64,000 nucleotides of DNA from Egbenema bharatensis (GCF_048077055.1 NZ_CP182236.1:1302001-1366000), one strand, 5' to 3'. Shown: positions 43,296 to 52,333, counted from the first letter of the stretch. The notes: generated from the sequence alone by a model not told the origin. Program-made: numbers and translations.

Positions 43296-43400
43296 AGAAT
43301 ACTCTAACCATAGAAGCAAGGAATACATGCTGTAAGTTTTTCTTCTGAAATCAATTCCTTTGTAAACCTTAAATTCAAATCATCCTAAGGAGAACATTCA

Positions 43401-44333
43401 ATGACTGCAATTATCAGCAACAACCAGAGCTACAAACAATCCCTCGATCGCGCAGCTAAGGTCAATTGGCGAATTGAAGATATCATCGGCGGAGACAAGC
43501 GTTTAGACTTTACCCGACGGTTTATGCCAGAAGCACTGGCACAAGTGAATGAGATTTCTTGTCTCAATGATATGGAAAAAATCATTCTCAACCAAATTCG
43601 CGGCAACAGCTATCTACACTTATTTGGATTAGTGGAAGAGTTTATCGTCCCCTGCGTGATCAACCATGTTAAAACTACAGGCTTAGAGAATATCACTGCA
43701 ACCCAAGCTCTGCTGCACTTCGCAGAAGAAGAAAGTAAACATATTCGTTTATTCCGTCGCTTTTCTGAAGAATTTGAACTGGGTTTTGGTCGTCGGTGTG
43801 AAGGGATTGGCCCGGTGCAAGACATTGCAAACGCCGTTCTGGAGCATCATCCCCTCGGTGTAGTGATGATCATCCTCTACATTGAATGGATGACCCAGTA
43901 TCACTATCTAGCCAGCATCCGCGATAACTTCCGCGAAAGCCTTGATCCCCAATTTTGCAGTTTACTCAGGAATCATTGGCTGGAGGAAGCCCAGCACACA
44001 ACGCTGGATACTTTAATAGTGGAGCAACTGGTGCAAGAGCTAGAGCCATCTGAAGTCGAGGCAGGGGTGGAAGACTTCTTCAAGCTGATTGAGTTCCTCA
44101 ACGGGGGGCTGATGATGCAGGTGCAGCTCGATCTGGAAAGCCTGGCCAGGACGATCGATCGCAGCTTCACAGAAGCCGAACGGCAAGAGATTCAGTCCAT
44201 TCAGGCAGCCTCCTATCGCTGGACATTTATCGGTTCTGGACTATCTCATCCTCAGTTCATAGCCACCTTCAAGCGAGTCTGTCCTGCCCAACAGATGCGG
44301 CTCCTGGAAGTGACCGGGATCTATAGCCGTTAG
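43401..44333 (+). CDS. Diiron ferritin-like protein (AurF/p-aminobenzoate N-oxygenase-like)
   Basis: 310 residues, preceded by AAGGAG. Four-helix-bundle metal ligands are readable: EEFIVP (E about 80), FAEEESKH (ExxH ending near His114), YIEWMTQYH, and WLEEAQH (ExxH near 196-199). This is the pattern of AurF-like diiron oxygenases and related ferritin-like proteins. It might hydroxylate an amine or act in redox stress. It is placed downstream of the 91-aa/56-aa cluster, with its own GGAC-array promoter and a terminator-like hairpin after it. Confidence 0.85.
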   Translation: MTAIISNNQSYKQSLDRAAKVNWRIEDIIGGDKRLDFTRRFMPEALAQVNEISCLNDMEKIILNQIRGNSYLHLFGLVEEFIVPCVINHVKTTGLENITATQALLHFAEEESKHIRLFRRFSEEFELGFGRRCEGIGPVQDIANAVLEHHPLGVVMIILYIEWMTQYHYLASIRDNFRESLDPQFCSLLRNHWLEEAQHTTLDTLIVEQLVQELEPSEVEAGVEDFFKLIEFLNGGLMMQVQLDLESLARTIDRSFTEAERQEIQSIQAASYRWTFIGSGLSHPQFIATFKRVCPAQQMRLLEVTGIYSR

Positions 44334-44379
44334 TTGCGTTAATCGCTAATCGATCGCACTTTTTCCCAACTCCTATCCT

Positions 44380-44403
44380 TCCCAGGTTCTCCCTGGGATT
44401 TTC
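44380..44403 (+). terminator. Probable rho-independent terminator after the diiron gene
   Basis: TCCCAGG (44380-44386) pairs with CCTGGGA (44392-44398) across the loop TTCTC, followed by TTTTCT. It is a short stem with a modest T tract. Confidence 0.6.
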
Positions 44404-44460
44404 TGATTCAGGACAAGTCCTTCAACGGGTGTATCCAAATCAAATTAACTGTACCCATGA

Positions 44461-44582
44461 AATTCTTGTGGGGTGGGCATCCTGCCCGCCCAGTCAACCA
44501 AGCATCCCAACAGCACAAGTGCTTTGCCCCACTCCTCACTCCCCACTCCCTATTCCCCACTCCCCACTCCCCACTCCCCCCT
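44461..44582. repeat. GGGTGGGCATCCTGCCCGCCC element and CCCCACT heptamer satellite
   Basis: AATTCTTGTGGGGTGGGCAT followed by CCTGCCCGCCC (44461-44492) is the fullest copy of the dispersed hairpin. From 44526 to 44582 there are about eight CCCCACT/CCCCATT-type heptamers. The satellite ends directly before the DMT permease ATG. Confidence 0.85.
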
Positions 44583-45491
44583 ATGTCTTCCATCCCCCTT
44601 ACCCTCACAACCCTCCTGGCTCTGTTCGCCTTTGCTGGCAACTCTTTACTCTGTCGCCTGGCCCTTCAGCACACCTTAATTGATGCATCCAGCTTTACCT
44701 CCATTCGCTTGATATCGGGAGCTGCGATGCTATGGCTGATCGTTCGATGCCGGAATGGCTACGTTCGTCAGGCGGGAAATTGGACTTCTGCTCTGGCATT
44801 GTTTACCTATGCCGCTTGCTTCTCGATCGCCTATGTCAGCTTACCCGCAGCAGTGGGAGCCTTATTGCTGTTTGGTGCAGTCCAAATCACGATGATTGGC
44901 TATGGTTTGTGGACAGGTGAACGGTTGCGGCGGTTGCAGATCGTTGGGTTGGTCAGTGCGTTCATTGGATTAATCGGGCTGCTGCTGCCGGGGCTGTCTA
45001 CTCCACCCCTTCAGGGTTCTGTGCTGATGCTGGGAGCAGGTATTGCCTGGGGAATTTATTCTTTAAGGGGGAGAAGAATGAATCATCCCGTTCAGGCGAC
45101 CGCAGGTAATTTTGGGCGGACAGTTCCACTGGTGATGATTTTGAGCTTGATGACCCAAACAGATTTTACCTGGGATAGTCTTGGCGCAGGATATGCGATT
45201 ATTTCGGGGGCGATCGCATCAGCCGGTGGCTACGTGCTTTGGTACAAGGCTTTACCGCAGTTACACGCAACTCAGGCAGCAACCGTTCAACTGAGCGTCC
45301 CCATCCTGGCGGCGGTGGGGGCGATCGGGGTTTTGAATGAACCCATCACACTGCGCCTGGGTTTAACTTCGATCGCGGTGCTGGGTGGTATTGCCCTGGT
45401 GATTCACCGGGGACGAAACGAAGTCTACTCAGGACAACTCCAACCCCAACCGCTTAAAAATAACCAGAATTACCGCCTGGAAATAAAGTGA
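44583..45491 (+). CDS. DMT superfamily permease (EamA)
   Basis: About 302 residues from ATG 44583; upstream in-frame codons are made of the heptamer satellite and are unlikely to be coding. About ten hydrophobic helices in two EamA halves are seen (LTTLLALFAFAGNSLLCR, FSIAYVSLPAAVGALLLFGA, LGAGIAWGIYSLRG, ATVQLSVPILAAVGAIGVL). It exports metabolites of unknown identity. Its last codons overlap the convergent C39-like peptidase gene by 22 bp. Confidence 0.88.
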   Translation: MSSIPLTLTTLLALFAFAGNSLLCRLALQHTLIDASSFTSIRLISGAAMLWLIVRCRNGYVRQAGNWTSALALFTYAACFSIAYVSLPAAVGALLLFGAVQITMIGYGLWTGERLRRLQIVGLVSAFIGLIGLLLPGLSTPPLQGSVLMLGAGIAWGIYSLRGRRMNHPVQATAGNFGRTVPLVMILSLMTQTDFTWDSLGAGYAIISGAIASAGGYVLWYKALPQLHATQAATVQLSVPILAAVGAIGVLNEPITLRLGLTSIAVLGGIALVIHRGRNEVYSGQLQPQPLKNNQNYRLEIK

Positions 45492-46261
45492 ACCCAGAAG
45501 TTACCATCGGGAATGCATAAGCGACGGATTAAGTTATAGGAATAGTGAATATATTTTCCTTTTTCATTCTTAGAGCCAGGAATATTGCGATCGTATCCCC
45601 AGGTATTCCACTCCCCGTACGGATCGTGAACCAGAAACCCTTTCTCGTCATAACCTGCTAGCACCACAATATGACCAAAGGAAGTGAAATAACCGTGAAT
45701 CACAGCCGGATTGCGCTCGGCCAGCCAATTCTGCACCTGTTCGATCGTGGCGTTAGTTCGGAAGTCATCTCGACAGCCATAGTGCTCAACAATCACTGCC
45801 AAATCGTGGGGATCGTGGCGGCTCAACCCTTTGTTAAGGGCATAGCGGTATAGTTCATCTTCAAACTGCCCCCAGCCCGTGCGGCGTTTGGCTCCCAGGT
45901 ATTCCAGACACATGGCCAGGGAAGTAACATTGCAGGAACCATCGGGATTTTCAGCATTATCTCGTTGCGACTTGTAGGGAATCGGTAACTTGATTGACTG
46001 CGGACGGGGCTTGGGTAAAACGGGCCGACCGTCTCGGACAATCTCAACATGGGGTGCGTACACGTACCAGGTGTTGAATCCATTGAAGAATTCATTAGCG
46101 AATGCCACTCGGATATGATCGCGTTCTGGAGCGTAGGAATGTAACTCAAAAACCTGTCCGGCTGCGATCGGATGTTTTTCAGGATCGCGTAAGTCTACAG
46201 ACTGAATCGGTTTCTGTTTGAGCATGGTGGCACTGGAGGTTTTAAGTAGGGTTTTAGTCAT
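45470..46261 (-). CDS. C39-like peptidase family protein
   Basis: 263 residues from the ATG at 46261; AGGGAAATTT supports this start over 46459. The C39_2-type domain has catalytic Cys in DGSCNVTSLAMCLEYLG, His in FTSFGHIVVLAGYD and Asp in LVHDPYGEW. The N-terminal region (residues about 30-90) has an SH3-like YVYAPHVEIVRDGRPVLP character. There is no obvious signal peptide, so it is cytoplasmic or exported non-classically. It is divergent from the ABC exporter at 46394, with 130 bp in between, so a functional link is possible. Confidence 0.85.
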   Translation of the reverse strand: MTKTLLKTSSATMLKQKPIQSVDLRDPEKHPIAAGQVFELHSYAPERDHIRVAFANEFFNGFNTWYVYAPHVEIVRDGRPVLPKPRPQSIKLPIPYKSQRDNAENPDGSCNVTSLAMCLEYLGAKRRTGWGQFEDELYRYALNKGLSRHDPHDLAVIVEHYGCRDDFRTNATIEQVQNWLAERNPAVIHGYFTSFGHIVVLAGYDEKGFLVHDPYGEWNTWGYDRNIPGSKNEKGKYIHYSYNLIRRLCIPDGNFWVHFISRR

Positions 46262-46393
46262 ATAAATTTCCCTGATGATTGGGGTTTTACCCGTTGGAGT
46301 AAAAGCGTGAATTGGTTTTAGAATGCCCTGCCTGCGATTGGGACTAACGCGGCTCGTTGGCTGCAACCCGGTTGCCGTACCAAACCTCCTAAA

Positions 46394-48349
46394 ATGGGGA
46401 GATGTTGTGATGCACAGATAAGCAGGACAGAACCATTGGCTAAGACAGAAAGGGCGCATCCCCTCGTTCGATTGATTCGCTATGGACAGGCATTTCGACG
46501 GCAGATTTGGTTCGCCGCCAGTTGCTCTGTGATGAATAAAGTATTTGACCTGGCTCCCCCTGTTTTGATTGGGGTGGCAGTGGATACGGTGGTTGAACAG
46601 CAGAACTCGCTGCTGGGACGACTCGGCATTGAGGCGGTGCAGACTCAGTTCATCGTGCTGGCCATTCTAACCTTCGTGATTTGGGCGTTGGAGTCTCTGT
46701 TTGAATATGCCTATGCCCGGTTATGGCGAAACTTAGCTCAACAGGTGCAGCACCATTTACGATTGGATGCCTACAGCCATCTTCAGGAGTTGGAGTTAGC
46801 CTACTTTGAGGAGCGGAGTACGGGCGGATTGATGGCGATCCTGAATGATGACATTAACCAGTTAGAACGATTTCTGGACTTTGGCGCGAATGAAGTTTTG
46901 CAAGTACTGACGACCGTGCTGGTGATTGGAGTCGGATTTTTCGTCGTAGCCCCCAGCGTTGCCTGGATGGCGATGTTACCCATTCCCTTTATTTTGTGGG
47001 GATCGTTTAGCTTCCAGAGGTTGCTCGCTCCCCGCTATGCCGAGGTACGGGAGAATGTGGGACTACTCAACAGCCGCTTGTCCAACAACCTGAGCGGTAT
47101 TGTCACCATTAAAAGCTTTGTGACGGAAGCCTACGAAGTCGATCGCCTCCATGCGGAAAGTGATGCCTATCGTCAGAGTAACCGTCGAGCGATCGCCCTC
47201 AGTGCGGCCTTTACACCGTTGATCCGGATGATTATTTTGCTGGGGTTTACGGCGCTCCTGGTGTATGGCGGGTTGGCTGCCGTTGCTGGGACGCTGGCAG
47301 TGGGAACCTACAGTACGCTGGTGTTTTTGATTCAACGATTGCTGTGGCCTCTGACGCGCCTGGGCGAAACCCTGGATCAATACCAGCGGGCAATGGCTTC
47401 AACTAATCGAGTCATGAACTTGCTGGATACGCCGATTGCGATTCATTCGGGGGAGTTGCCGTTGGTGAGGAGAGAGGAGAGAGGGGTAAGGAGAGAGAAG
47501 GGAGGAGAGAGGAGAGAGGAGTTGGGAATCGGGAGTTGGGAGTTGGGAGTCGGGAGTCGGGGAACTGGGCTTTCGGGGAAGGAGGAGAGCCAATTGCCGG
47601 TTAATCCCTATCCGATCGAGGGTGAGTTGTACCTGAAGGATGTGACGTTTGCCTATGAGGGAACTGCTCCGGTGGTGAAAAATCTGTCGTTGCATATTCC
47701 GGCGGGAAAGACGATCGCCATTGTCGGTTCAACGGGATCGGGTAAAAGTACGCTGGTGAAGTTAATCCTGCGGCTCTATGAGGTACAGTCGGGGAATATT
47801 CTGCTGGATGGACTGGATATTCGAGAGTTGCAGCTTCAGGATTTGCGACGGGCGATCGGTTGGGTCAGTCAGGATGTGTTTTTGTTTCACGGAACGGTGC
47901 TGGAAAATATCACCTATGGCAGTCCAACTGCGACGTTGAAGGAGGCGATGACTGCGGCCCGGATTGCCGAAGCTCACGAATTTATTGAGCAATTGCCCAG
48001 GGGATACGACACGATCGTGGGGGAACGGGGACAGAAACTATCGGGGGGACAACGGCAACGGCTGGCGATCGCCCGGGCGATTTTGAAAAATCCGCCCATC
48101 TTGATTCTGGATGAAGCGACTTCTGCGGTGGATAACGAAACGGAGGCGGCGATCCAACGCTCCCTGGAACGAATTACTCAAAACCGGACGACGATTGCGA
48201 TCGCTCACCGGCTTTCTACCATTCGCAATGCCGATCGAATTTATGTCATGGAGTATGGGCAGTTGGTGGAGCAGGGCACCCACGAGGAATTGTTGGAGCG
48301 ACAGGGGGTGTATGCGAATTTGTGGCGGGTGCAGATGGGGATGAAGTGA
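46394..48349 (+). CDS. ABC exporter, membrane and ATPase domains fused
   Basis: 651 residues. The six-helix membrane domain is at about 30-340 (QQVQHHLRLDAYSHLQELELAYFEERSTGG). The ATPase has GSTGSGKST near 440, LSGGQRQRLAIARAILK and LILDEATSAVDNETE. Between the domains, residues about 357-397 (VRREERGVRREKGGERREE, LGIGSWELGVGSRGTGL) are encoded by a heptamer satellite at 47468-47574. This is an in-frame insertion in the linker that the homologous fold does not need. It is half of a homodimeric exporter of lipids, peptides or drugs. It is divergent from the C39-like peptidase. Confidence 0.9.
   Translation: MGRCCDAQISRTEPLAKTERAHPLVRLIRYGQAFRRQIWFAASCSVMNKVFDLAPPVLIGVAVDTVVEQQNSLLGRLGIEAVQTQFIVLAILTFVIWALESLFEYAYARLWRNLAQQVQHHLRLDAYSHLQELELAYFEERSTGGLMAILNDDINQLERFLDFGANEVLQVLTTVLVIGVGFFVVAPSVAWMAMLPIPFILWGSFSFQRLLAPRYAEVRENVGLLNSRLSNNLSGIVTIKSFVTEAYEVDRLHAESDAYRQSNRRAIALSAAFTPLIRMIILLGFTALLVYGGLAAVAGTLAVGTYSTLVFLIQRLLWPLTRLGETLDQYQRAMASTNRVMNLLDTPIAIHSGELPLVRREERGVRREKGGERREELGIGSWELGVGSRGTGLSGKEESQLPVNPYPIEGELYLKDVTFAYEGTAPVVKNLSLHIPAGKTIAIVGSTGSGKSTLVKLILRLYEVQSGNILLDGLDIRELQLQDLRRAIGWVSQDVFLFHGTVLENITYGSPTATLKEAMTAARIAEAHEFIEQLPRGYDTIVGERGQKLSGGQRQRLAIARAILKNPPILILDEATSAVDNETEAAIQRSLERITQNRTTIAIAHRLSTIRNADRIYVMEYGQLVEQGTHEELLERQGVYANLWRVQMGMK
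47468..47574. repeat. Heptamer satellite inside a coding region
   Basis: GAGAGAGGAGAGAGG-type and GGGAGTTGGGAGTTGGGAGTC-type 7-bp units within the ABC exporter gene, keeping the reading frame. The same unit types occur intergenically at 39675-39695 and 52600-52675. Confidence 0.85.
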
Positions 48350-48435
48350 AGCGGAATTGGGTGAGGTCAGATCGGCTGTGGCTGACCTTTCCCCACCGTT
48401 TGTTCAGGCGACAAATTTTCCTGGCTTGATGCTGC

Positions 48436-48460
48436 GTAGGGCAGGCAAGATGCCTGCCCC
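48436..48460. repeat. Dispersed GGCAGGCAAGATGCCTGCCC hairpin
   Basis: A near-perfect inverted repeat between the convergent ABC exporter and htpX genes. It is the same family as 8463. Confidence 0.7.
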
Positions 48461-48494
48461 GTCTGAATGCACCGACGTTTTAGACCGCAGCGTT

Positions 48495-49379
48495 CTAGAC
48501 CGCAGAGGGTTCAGGGGATTGGCTGTCCTGCTGGGCCAGTTCCTTCAGCTTCCGAATCCGATCTTCAGTGGGAGGATGGGTCAGGAAGAGGGACTGCAAC
48601 CCCTGAGGGTTCAGCGGATTGACAATAAACAGGTGGGAGAAGGCAGGATTACCCTGTAAGGGCATCTGTTGCTTCAATTCCTCCAGCTTTTGCAATGCAC
48701 TGACCAACGCCAGGGGATTTCCTGTAATTTCCGCTGAACCTTGATCCGCCGCAAACTCTCGAGTTCGGGAAATCGCCATTTGAATCAGGGATGCGGATAG
48801 GGGAGCCAGCACAATCAAAAACAACACTCCTAGCGGATTTCCCTGCCGTCCTCGTCCACCTCCCGCACCGAAGAGGGCCCCAAAGGTCAGAATCTGTCCC
48901 AGGTAAGTGATTGCCCCTGCCAGCGTTCCTGCAACAGCCTGAATCAGAGTATCCCGGTTTTTCACATGGGTCAACTCGTGGGCGAGTACCCCGTCCAGCT
49001 CGTCCTTAGACAATAGTTTGACGATTCCCTGTGTCACGGCAATTGTGGAATGATCGGGGTCACGACCAGTGGCAAAGGCATTGGGGGAGTCCGTTGGAAT
49101 CACAAACAGCTTTGGCATAGGGATGCCGGCCCGATCGCTCAATCGCTGTACGGTGTCGTATAGTTCTGGGGCCTGATCACGGGCGATCGGTTGGGCACGG
49201 TAGGTTGCCAGAGCCGCCTGATCTGAAAAGTACCAGGAGCTAACCGAGGTGAATGCCGCGATTACCAGCCCGATCAGCAGTCCTGTTTCATTACCAATTA
49301 AGTAATAGCCCGCCAGAACGATTAAGCCACTCAGCAATCCTAATAAAGCAACGGTTCTAAGTTGATTGATTCCGAACAT
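48495..49379 (-). CDS. htpX: Zinc metalloprotease HtpX-like
   Basis: 294 residues. Two N-terminal helices (VALLGLLSGLIVLAGYYLI, LLIGLVIAAFTSVSSWYF) precede the M48 domain with HELTH in GVLAHELTHVKNRDTL. A hydrophobic hairpin (LIQAVAGTLAGAITYLGQI) follows, then the third zinc ligand region SRTREFAADQGSAE. It degrades misfolded membrane proteins at the inner membrane. The C-terminus has PTEDRIRKLKEL, as expected. Confidence 0.95.
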   Translation of the reverse strand: MFGINQLRTVALLGLLSGLIVLAGYYLIGNETGLLIGLVIAAFTSVSSWYFSDQAALATYRAQPIARDQAPELYDTVQRLSDRAGIPMPKLFVIPTDSPNAFATGRDPDHSTIAVTQGIVKLLSKDELDGVLAHELTHVKNRDTLIQAVAGTLAGAITYLGQILTFGALFGAGGGRGRQGNPLGVLFLIVLAPLSASLIQMAISRTREFAADQGSAEITGNPLALVSALQKLEELKQQMPLQGNPAFSHLFIVNPLNPQGLQSLFLTHPPTEDRIRKLKELAQQDSQSPEPSAV

Positions 49380-49702
49380 ATGATCTCAAGTAAAACTAAA
49401 AACTTAAGATTAAAGTACGCGGATTTTTCAGATAAAGTCTCTCCCAAACGAGTGAATTTGTCTCACCCCAAAGCATGAACTCTTGAAAGCGATCGATTTG
49501 GATGCGGCCCTGCTTAATTGTTCTGCCCTCTCCAGGGAATCTCTTTGAAGCGTGATTCAGCGTTATATAATTGGCTTAAGCACTCAGTACTCACAAAGTA
49601 TACAAACTCCAGTCTTTTAAATACTTAGTTGACATTAGTCTCATTGTGTTGGTCAATCGGATTTTGAGTTGATTTTTCTTTCTCAAAGTTCAGTGATTAC
49701 AG
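49380..49702. other. Gene-free interval
   Basis: 323 bp of AT-rich sequence between divergent htpX and acylphosphatase genes, including TTGACATTAGTCTC near 49628. No gene or repeat was found. Confidence 0.45.
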
Positions 49703-50020
49703 ATGATTAAGAAAACGATGAATCAACCTCAAGTTGGGTCAGTACCAGTTCGTGTCCACGTCTTCATCTCTGGAAGGGTGCAGGGAGTGGGTTATCGCTT
49801 TTCGACTCAAGATATGGCGGTCTTGCTGAAGATTAACGGTTGGGTGCGAAATTTGCGCGATGGTCGAGTAGAGGCGGTGTTTGAAGGTTCCCAGGAGAAG
49901 GTGGACGAAATGCTCCGTTGGTGTCGCAAAGGCCCTCCAGCAGCGAATGTGATCGATCTGGAAGTGAGCTACGAACCACCGGAAGGATTAGCTCGATTTG
50001 AAATGATTCGATCGCGCTGA
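49703..50020 (+). CDS. acyP: Acylphosphatase
   Basis: 105 residues. Phosphate-binding loop VFISGRVQGVGYRFSTQD (catalytic Arg in GYR) and INGWVRNLRDGRVEAVFEG (catalytic Asn) are both present, and the C-terminal half ends FEMIRSR. It hydrolyses carboxyl phosphates in the cytoplasm. Slightly longer than usual because of a 15-residue N-terminus. Confidence 0.95.
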   Translation: MIKKTMNQPQVGSVPVRVHVFISGRVQGVGYRFSTQDMAVLLKINGWVRNLRDGRVEAVFEGSQEKVDEMLRWCRKGPPAANVIDLEVSYEPPEGLARFEMIRSR

Positions 50021-50050
50021 AGAATGCAAATCTAATTACCTGCAACTCTT

Positions 50051-50119
50051 GTGGGGTGGGCATCTTGAGGGCAGTCGTTTCAATGACCAGCTCACGCAGG
50101 CATCTTGCCTGCGCTACGG
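50051..50119. repeat. Two dispersed hairpin repeats between convergent genes
   Basis: CTTGTGGGGTGGGCATCTTG (partial hairpin) at 50049-50070, then GCAGGCATCTTGCCTGCGC at 50096-50114. They lie between convergent acyP and hisC. Confidence 0.7.
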
Positions 50120-50151
50120 TCTCCTTGGGGAAATCGCACGACCCACCAGCC

Positions 50152-51207
50152 TTAAAATCCAAAGTGGGCGAATAAGAGCTGGATCAGCTTCTGGTTTTGT
50201 TCATCCGTACCCACCGTGATCCGCAGTTTGTCACTCAGTCCTGGCTGCTTAAAGTAGCGAACCAGAATCCCCTGCTCCTTCAGCGTCAAGTAAATTGTTT
50301 CAGCATCCCCCATGGGAGGCTGCACCAGTAGAAAATTGGTTTGGGAATCCCAGACGCGGAAACCGAGTTGTTTCAGTTCCAGGGCCAGTTGAGCCCGGGA
50401 AACCTTAACCTTTTCAGCACAGGCATTCTTGTAGGCTTGATCGCGCATGGCGGCGGATCCCACCAGACAGGCGATCGCATCGATGTTATAGCTGTCTTTG
50501 ACTTTGAACAAACCTTCCAGCAGCCTGGGTTGAGCAACCCCAAAACCGAGCCGTAACCCCGCCAGGGAATACCCCTTCGATAGGGTACGAATCACGATCA
50601 CATTTTCAAATTCCTGTACCAGGGGTAACGCTGTTTCATCAGCAAAATCAACGTAGGCCTCATCTACGACTAAAACTCCCGACAGTTGGGCGGCAAGCTG
50701 GCGCAGATCGTTCGTTGGAACCACATGACCCGATGGACTGTTGGGAGAGGCAATGAAGGTAATGGCAGCATTTTCAGCGACTAATTCTGCGATGGGCAGT
50801 TGGAAATCCTCACCATAGGGAATTTCAACGGTTTTAGCCGGTTGAATTTCAGCCAAAGTCCGGTACAACACATAGGTCGGCATGGGATACGCCACCCGAC
50901 GATCGCCCTCTCCACAGGCTCTCACAATCACATTCAGCACATCATCGCTGCCATTCCCCACGATCACCCAGTTCGCTGGCACATTTAAAGCTTCGCTAAC
51001 CGCCTGCCGAAATTCATTGGCATAGGGATCGGGATAACGACGGAGCCATTCGCTGTCTAAAGTCTGCAATACCGCCATCGCCGCTGGGGAAGGGGGATAG
51101 GGGTTTTCGTTGGTATTGAGCTTAATAATGGGCGTACCGGGCTTGGGTTGCTCTCCCGGAACATACCCAGCCATCGATTCAATATTGGGACGGAAGAAGG
51201 AGGTCAT
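50152..51207 (-). CDS. hisC: Histidinol-phosphate aminotransferase
   Basis: 351 residues from the ATG at 51207. Class I/II PLP aminotransferase fold: LNTNENPYPPSP, NGSDDVLNVI, SPNSPSG, VVDEAYVDFA and IRTLSKGYSLAGLRLGFG, with the PLP lysine in SKG. It catalyses a late step of histidine synthesis. The sequence matches the cyanobacterial HisC group, but a related aminotransferase specificity cannot be excluded. It lies about 80 bp downstream of the TPR-like gene. Confidence 0.9.
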   Translation of the reverse strand: MTSFFRPNIESMAGYVPGEQPKPGTPIIKLNTNENPYPPSPAAMAVLQTLDSEWLRRYPDPYANEFRQAVSEALNVPANWVIVGNGSDDVLNVIVRACGEGDRRVAYPMPTYVLYRTLAEIQPAKTVEIPYGEDFQLPIAELVAENAAITFIASPNSPSGHVVPTNDLRQLAAQLSGVLVVDEAYVDFADETALPLVQEFENVIVIRTLSKGYSLAGLRLGFGVAQPRLLEGLFKVKDSYNIDAIACLVGSAAMRDQAYKNACAEKVKVSRAQLALELKQLGFRVWDSQTNFLLVQPPMGDAETIYLTLKEQGILVRYFKQPGLSDKLRITVGTDEQNQKLIQLLFAHFGF

Positions 51208-51385
51208 GGTTGTCAGCACTTTTTCAGCAGGAAAGACCCTTTATTTTAAGACATTGCCAAGGGCCTTTCGACTGCCTGATTGCAAATGCTAGGGTGTGGT
51301 AGCCTGATTGCCCAGCGGTTTCGCATCGCGGGAAAGGTCAGGTTGAGGAACAGCGGGTTTAGCAGTCAGGGGATCAAGGCTAAAG

Positions 51386-52306
51386 TCATAGCGATCGGCG
51401 ATCGGCGTTTCCCCCGAAACAGATGGCAGGGGGGGGAGAAGACCACTCCAAAGCACGACTCACATCAACGGGAAGCTGGGGGGACAGGGGGGTTGCCATT
51501 GGCTCAAGGGCAGGTGGGGCAGGATACGAGGTTGGAGCAGGCAAGGTGGTCGGAATGGCCGAAGCAGTAGGCAGATTCGCAGACGCAATTTGCATCAGGC
51601 GTTCATCCGGTCGGAGCCGATTGCTAATAGATTCCTGCAAGATATCCTGCACCAGAACACTGTGATACAGGGGCGTATTTTCCAACGCTCGCACCGACTC
51701 GATCGCCCGATCCCATTCCCCGGCTCTATAGGCAACGATCGTCCGTTCCAATAACACTGCCTGTTGTCCCCACCGTTCCCGTAGACTGGTGGCGCGATCG
51801 GATTGATCACAGGTGGAAGGAATGCTTTGAAGAATGGTTAAGGCACCGACCAAATCCGCTTGCTGATAGAGCTTGGTCGCCTGTTGCAACAACTCCTGCG
51901 ACCAGTCATTTTGCAACTGTTGCGCTAACTCATAATGCTGACTGTTCTTAGGAACGCCGGAAACTAGGGTGACGGCCTCTGTAAAGTCTCCCTCCTCTGC
52001 GGCAGACTGCGCTTGCTTTAACCGATCCCGATACATCATCTCCATGGAACGCGGTAGACGATCGGTGGCATTACGGCTCCATTGGCGATCAAAGGAAAGA
52101 AGCTCCAATGTATGACTAATAACCGGAATGCGATGAATACCCTGTTTATCACGACTACGAGACGAATCCGAGAATTCTGACGGATTTGATCCCGCAGCTT
52201 GATTTCCTTCCTCTAAATCATCTATTTGCACAAAAGAAGGATTCCAACTATACAGTGTTACAGCGGAAGTCACGATCGCTCCGCTTCCCAGTATCCATCG
52301 GTTCAT
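51386..52306 (-). CDS. Membrane-anchored TPR-like protein, C-terminus probably frameshifted
   Basis: 306 residues as read. An N-terminal anchor helix (ILGSGAIVTSAVTLYSW) is followed by an acidic linker and helical repeats (LKQAQSAAEEGDFTEAVTLV, TKLYQQADLVGALTILQSI, IVAYRAGEWDRAIESVRALE) of TPR/SEL-like type. A Pro/Thr-rich tail follows. The tail hits an eight-C run (plus-strand G 51429-51436). If it had seven, the reading would continue PSVSGETPIADRYDFSLDPL and onward to a stop at 51289-51291. The true gene then spans 51289-52306. Function unknown; a scaffold role is inferred. Confidence 0.7.
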   Translation of the reverse strand: MNRWILGSGAIVTSAVTLYSWNPSFVQIDDLEEGNQAAGSNPSEFSDSSRSRDKQGIHRIPVISHTLELLSFDRQWSRNATDRLPRSMEMMYRDRLKQAQSAAEEGDFTEAVTLVSGVPKNSQHYELAQQLQNDWSQELLQQATKLYQQADLVGALTILQSIPSTCDQSDRATSLRERWGQQAVLLERTIVAYRAGEWDRAIESVRALENTPLYHSVLVQDILQESISNRLRPDERLMQIASANLPTASAIPTTLPAPTSYPAPPALEPMATPLSPQLPVDVSRALEWSSPPPAICFGGNADRRSL

Positions 52307-52333
52307 ATTAGCGTCTCACAAAGGAACAATAGA

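Noticed and set aside
44457..44582. N-terminal extension of the DMT permease
   Set aside because: These codons are the dispersed hairpin and CCCCACT satellite; the membrane protein starts naturally at 44583.
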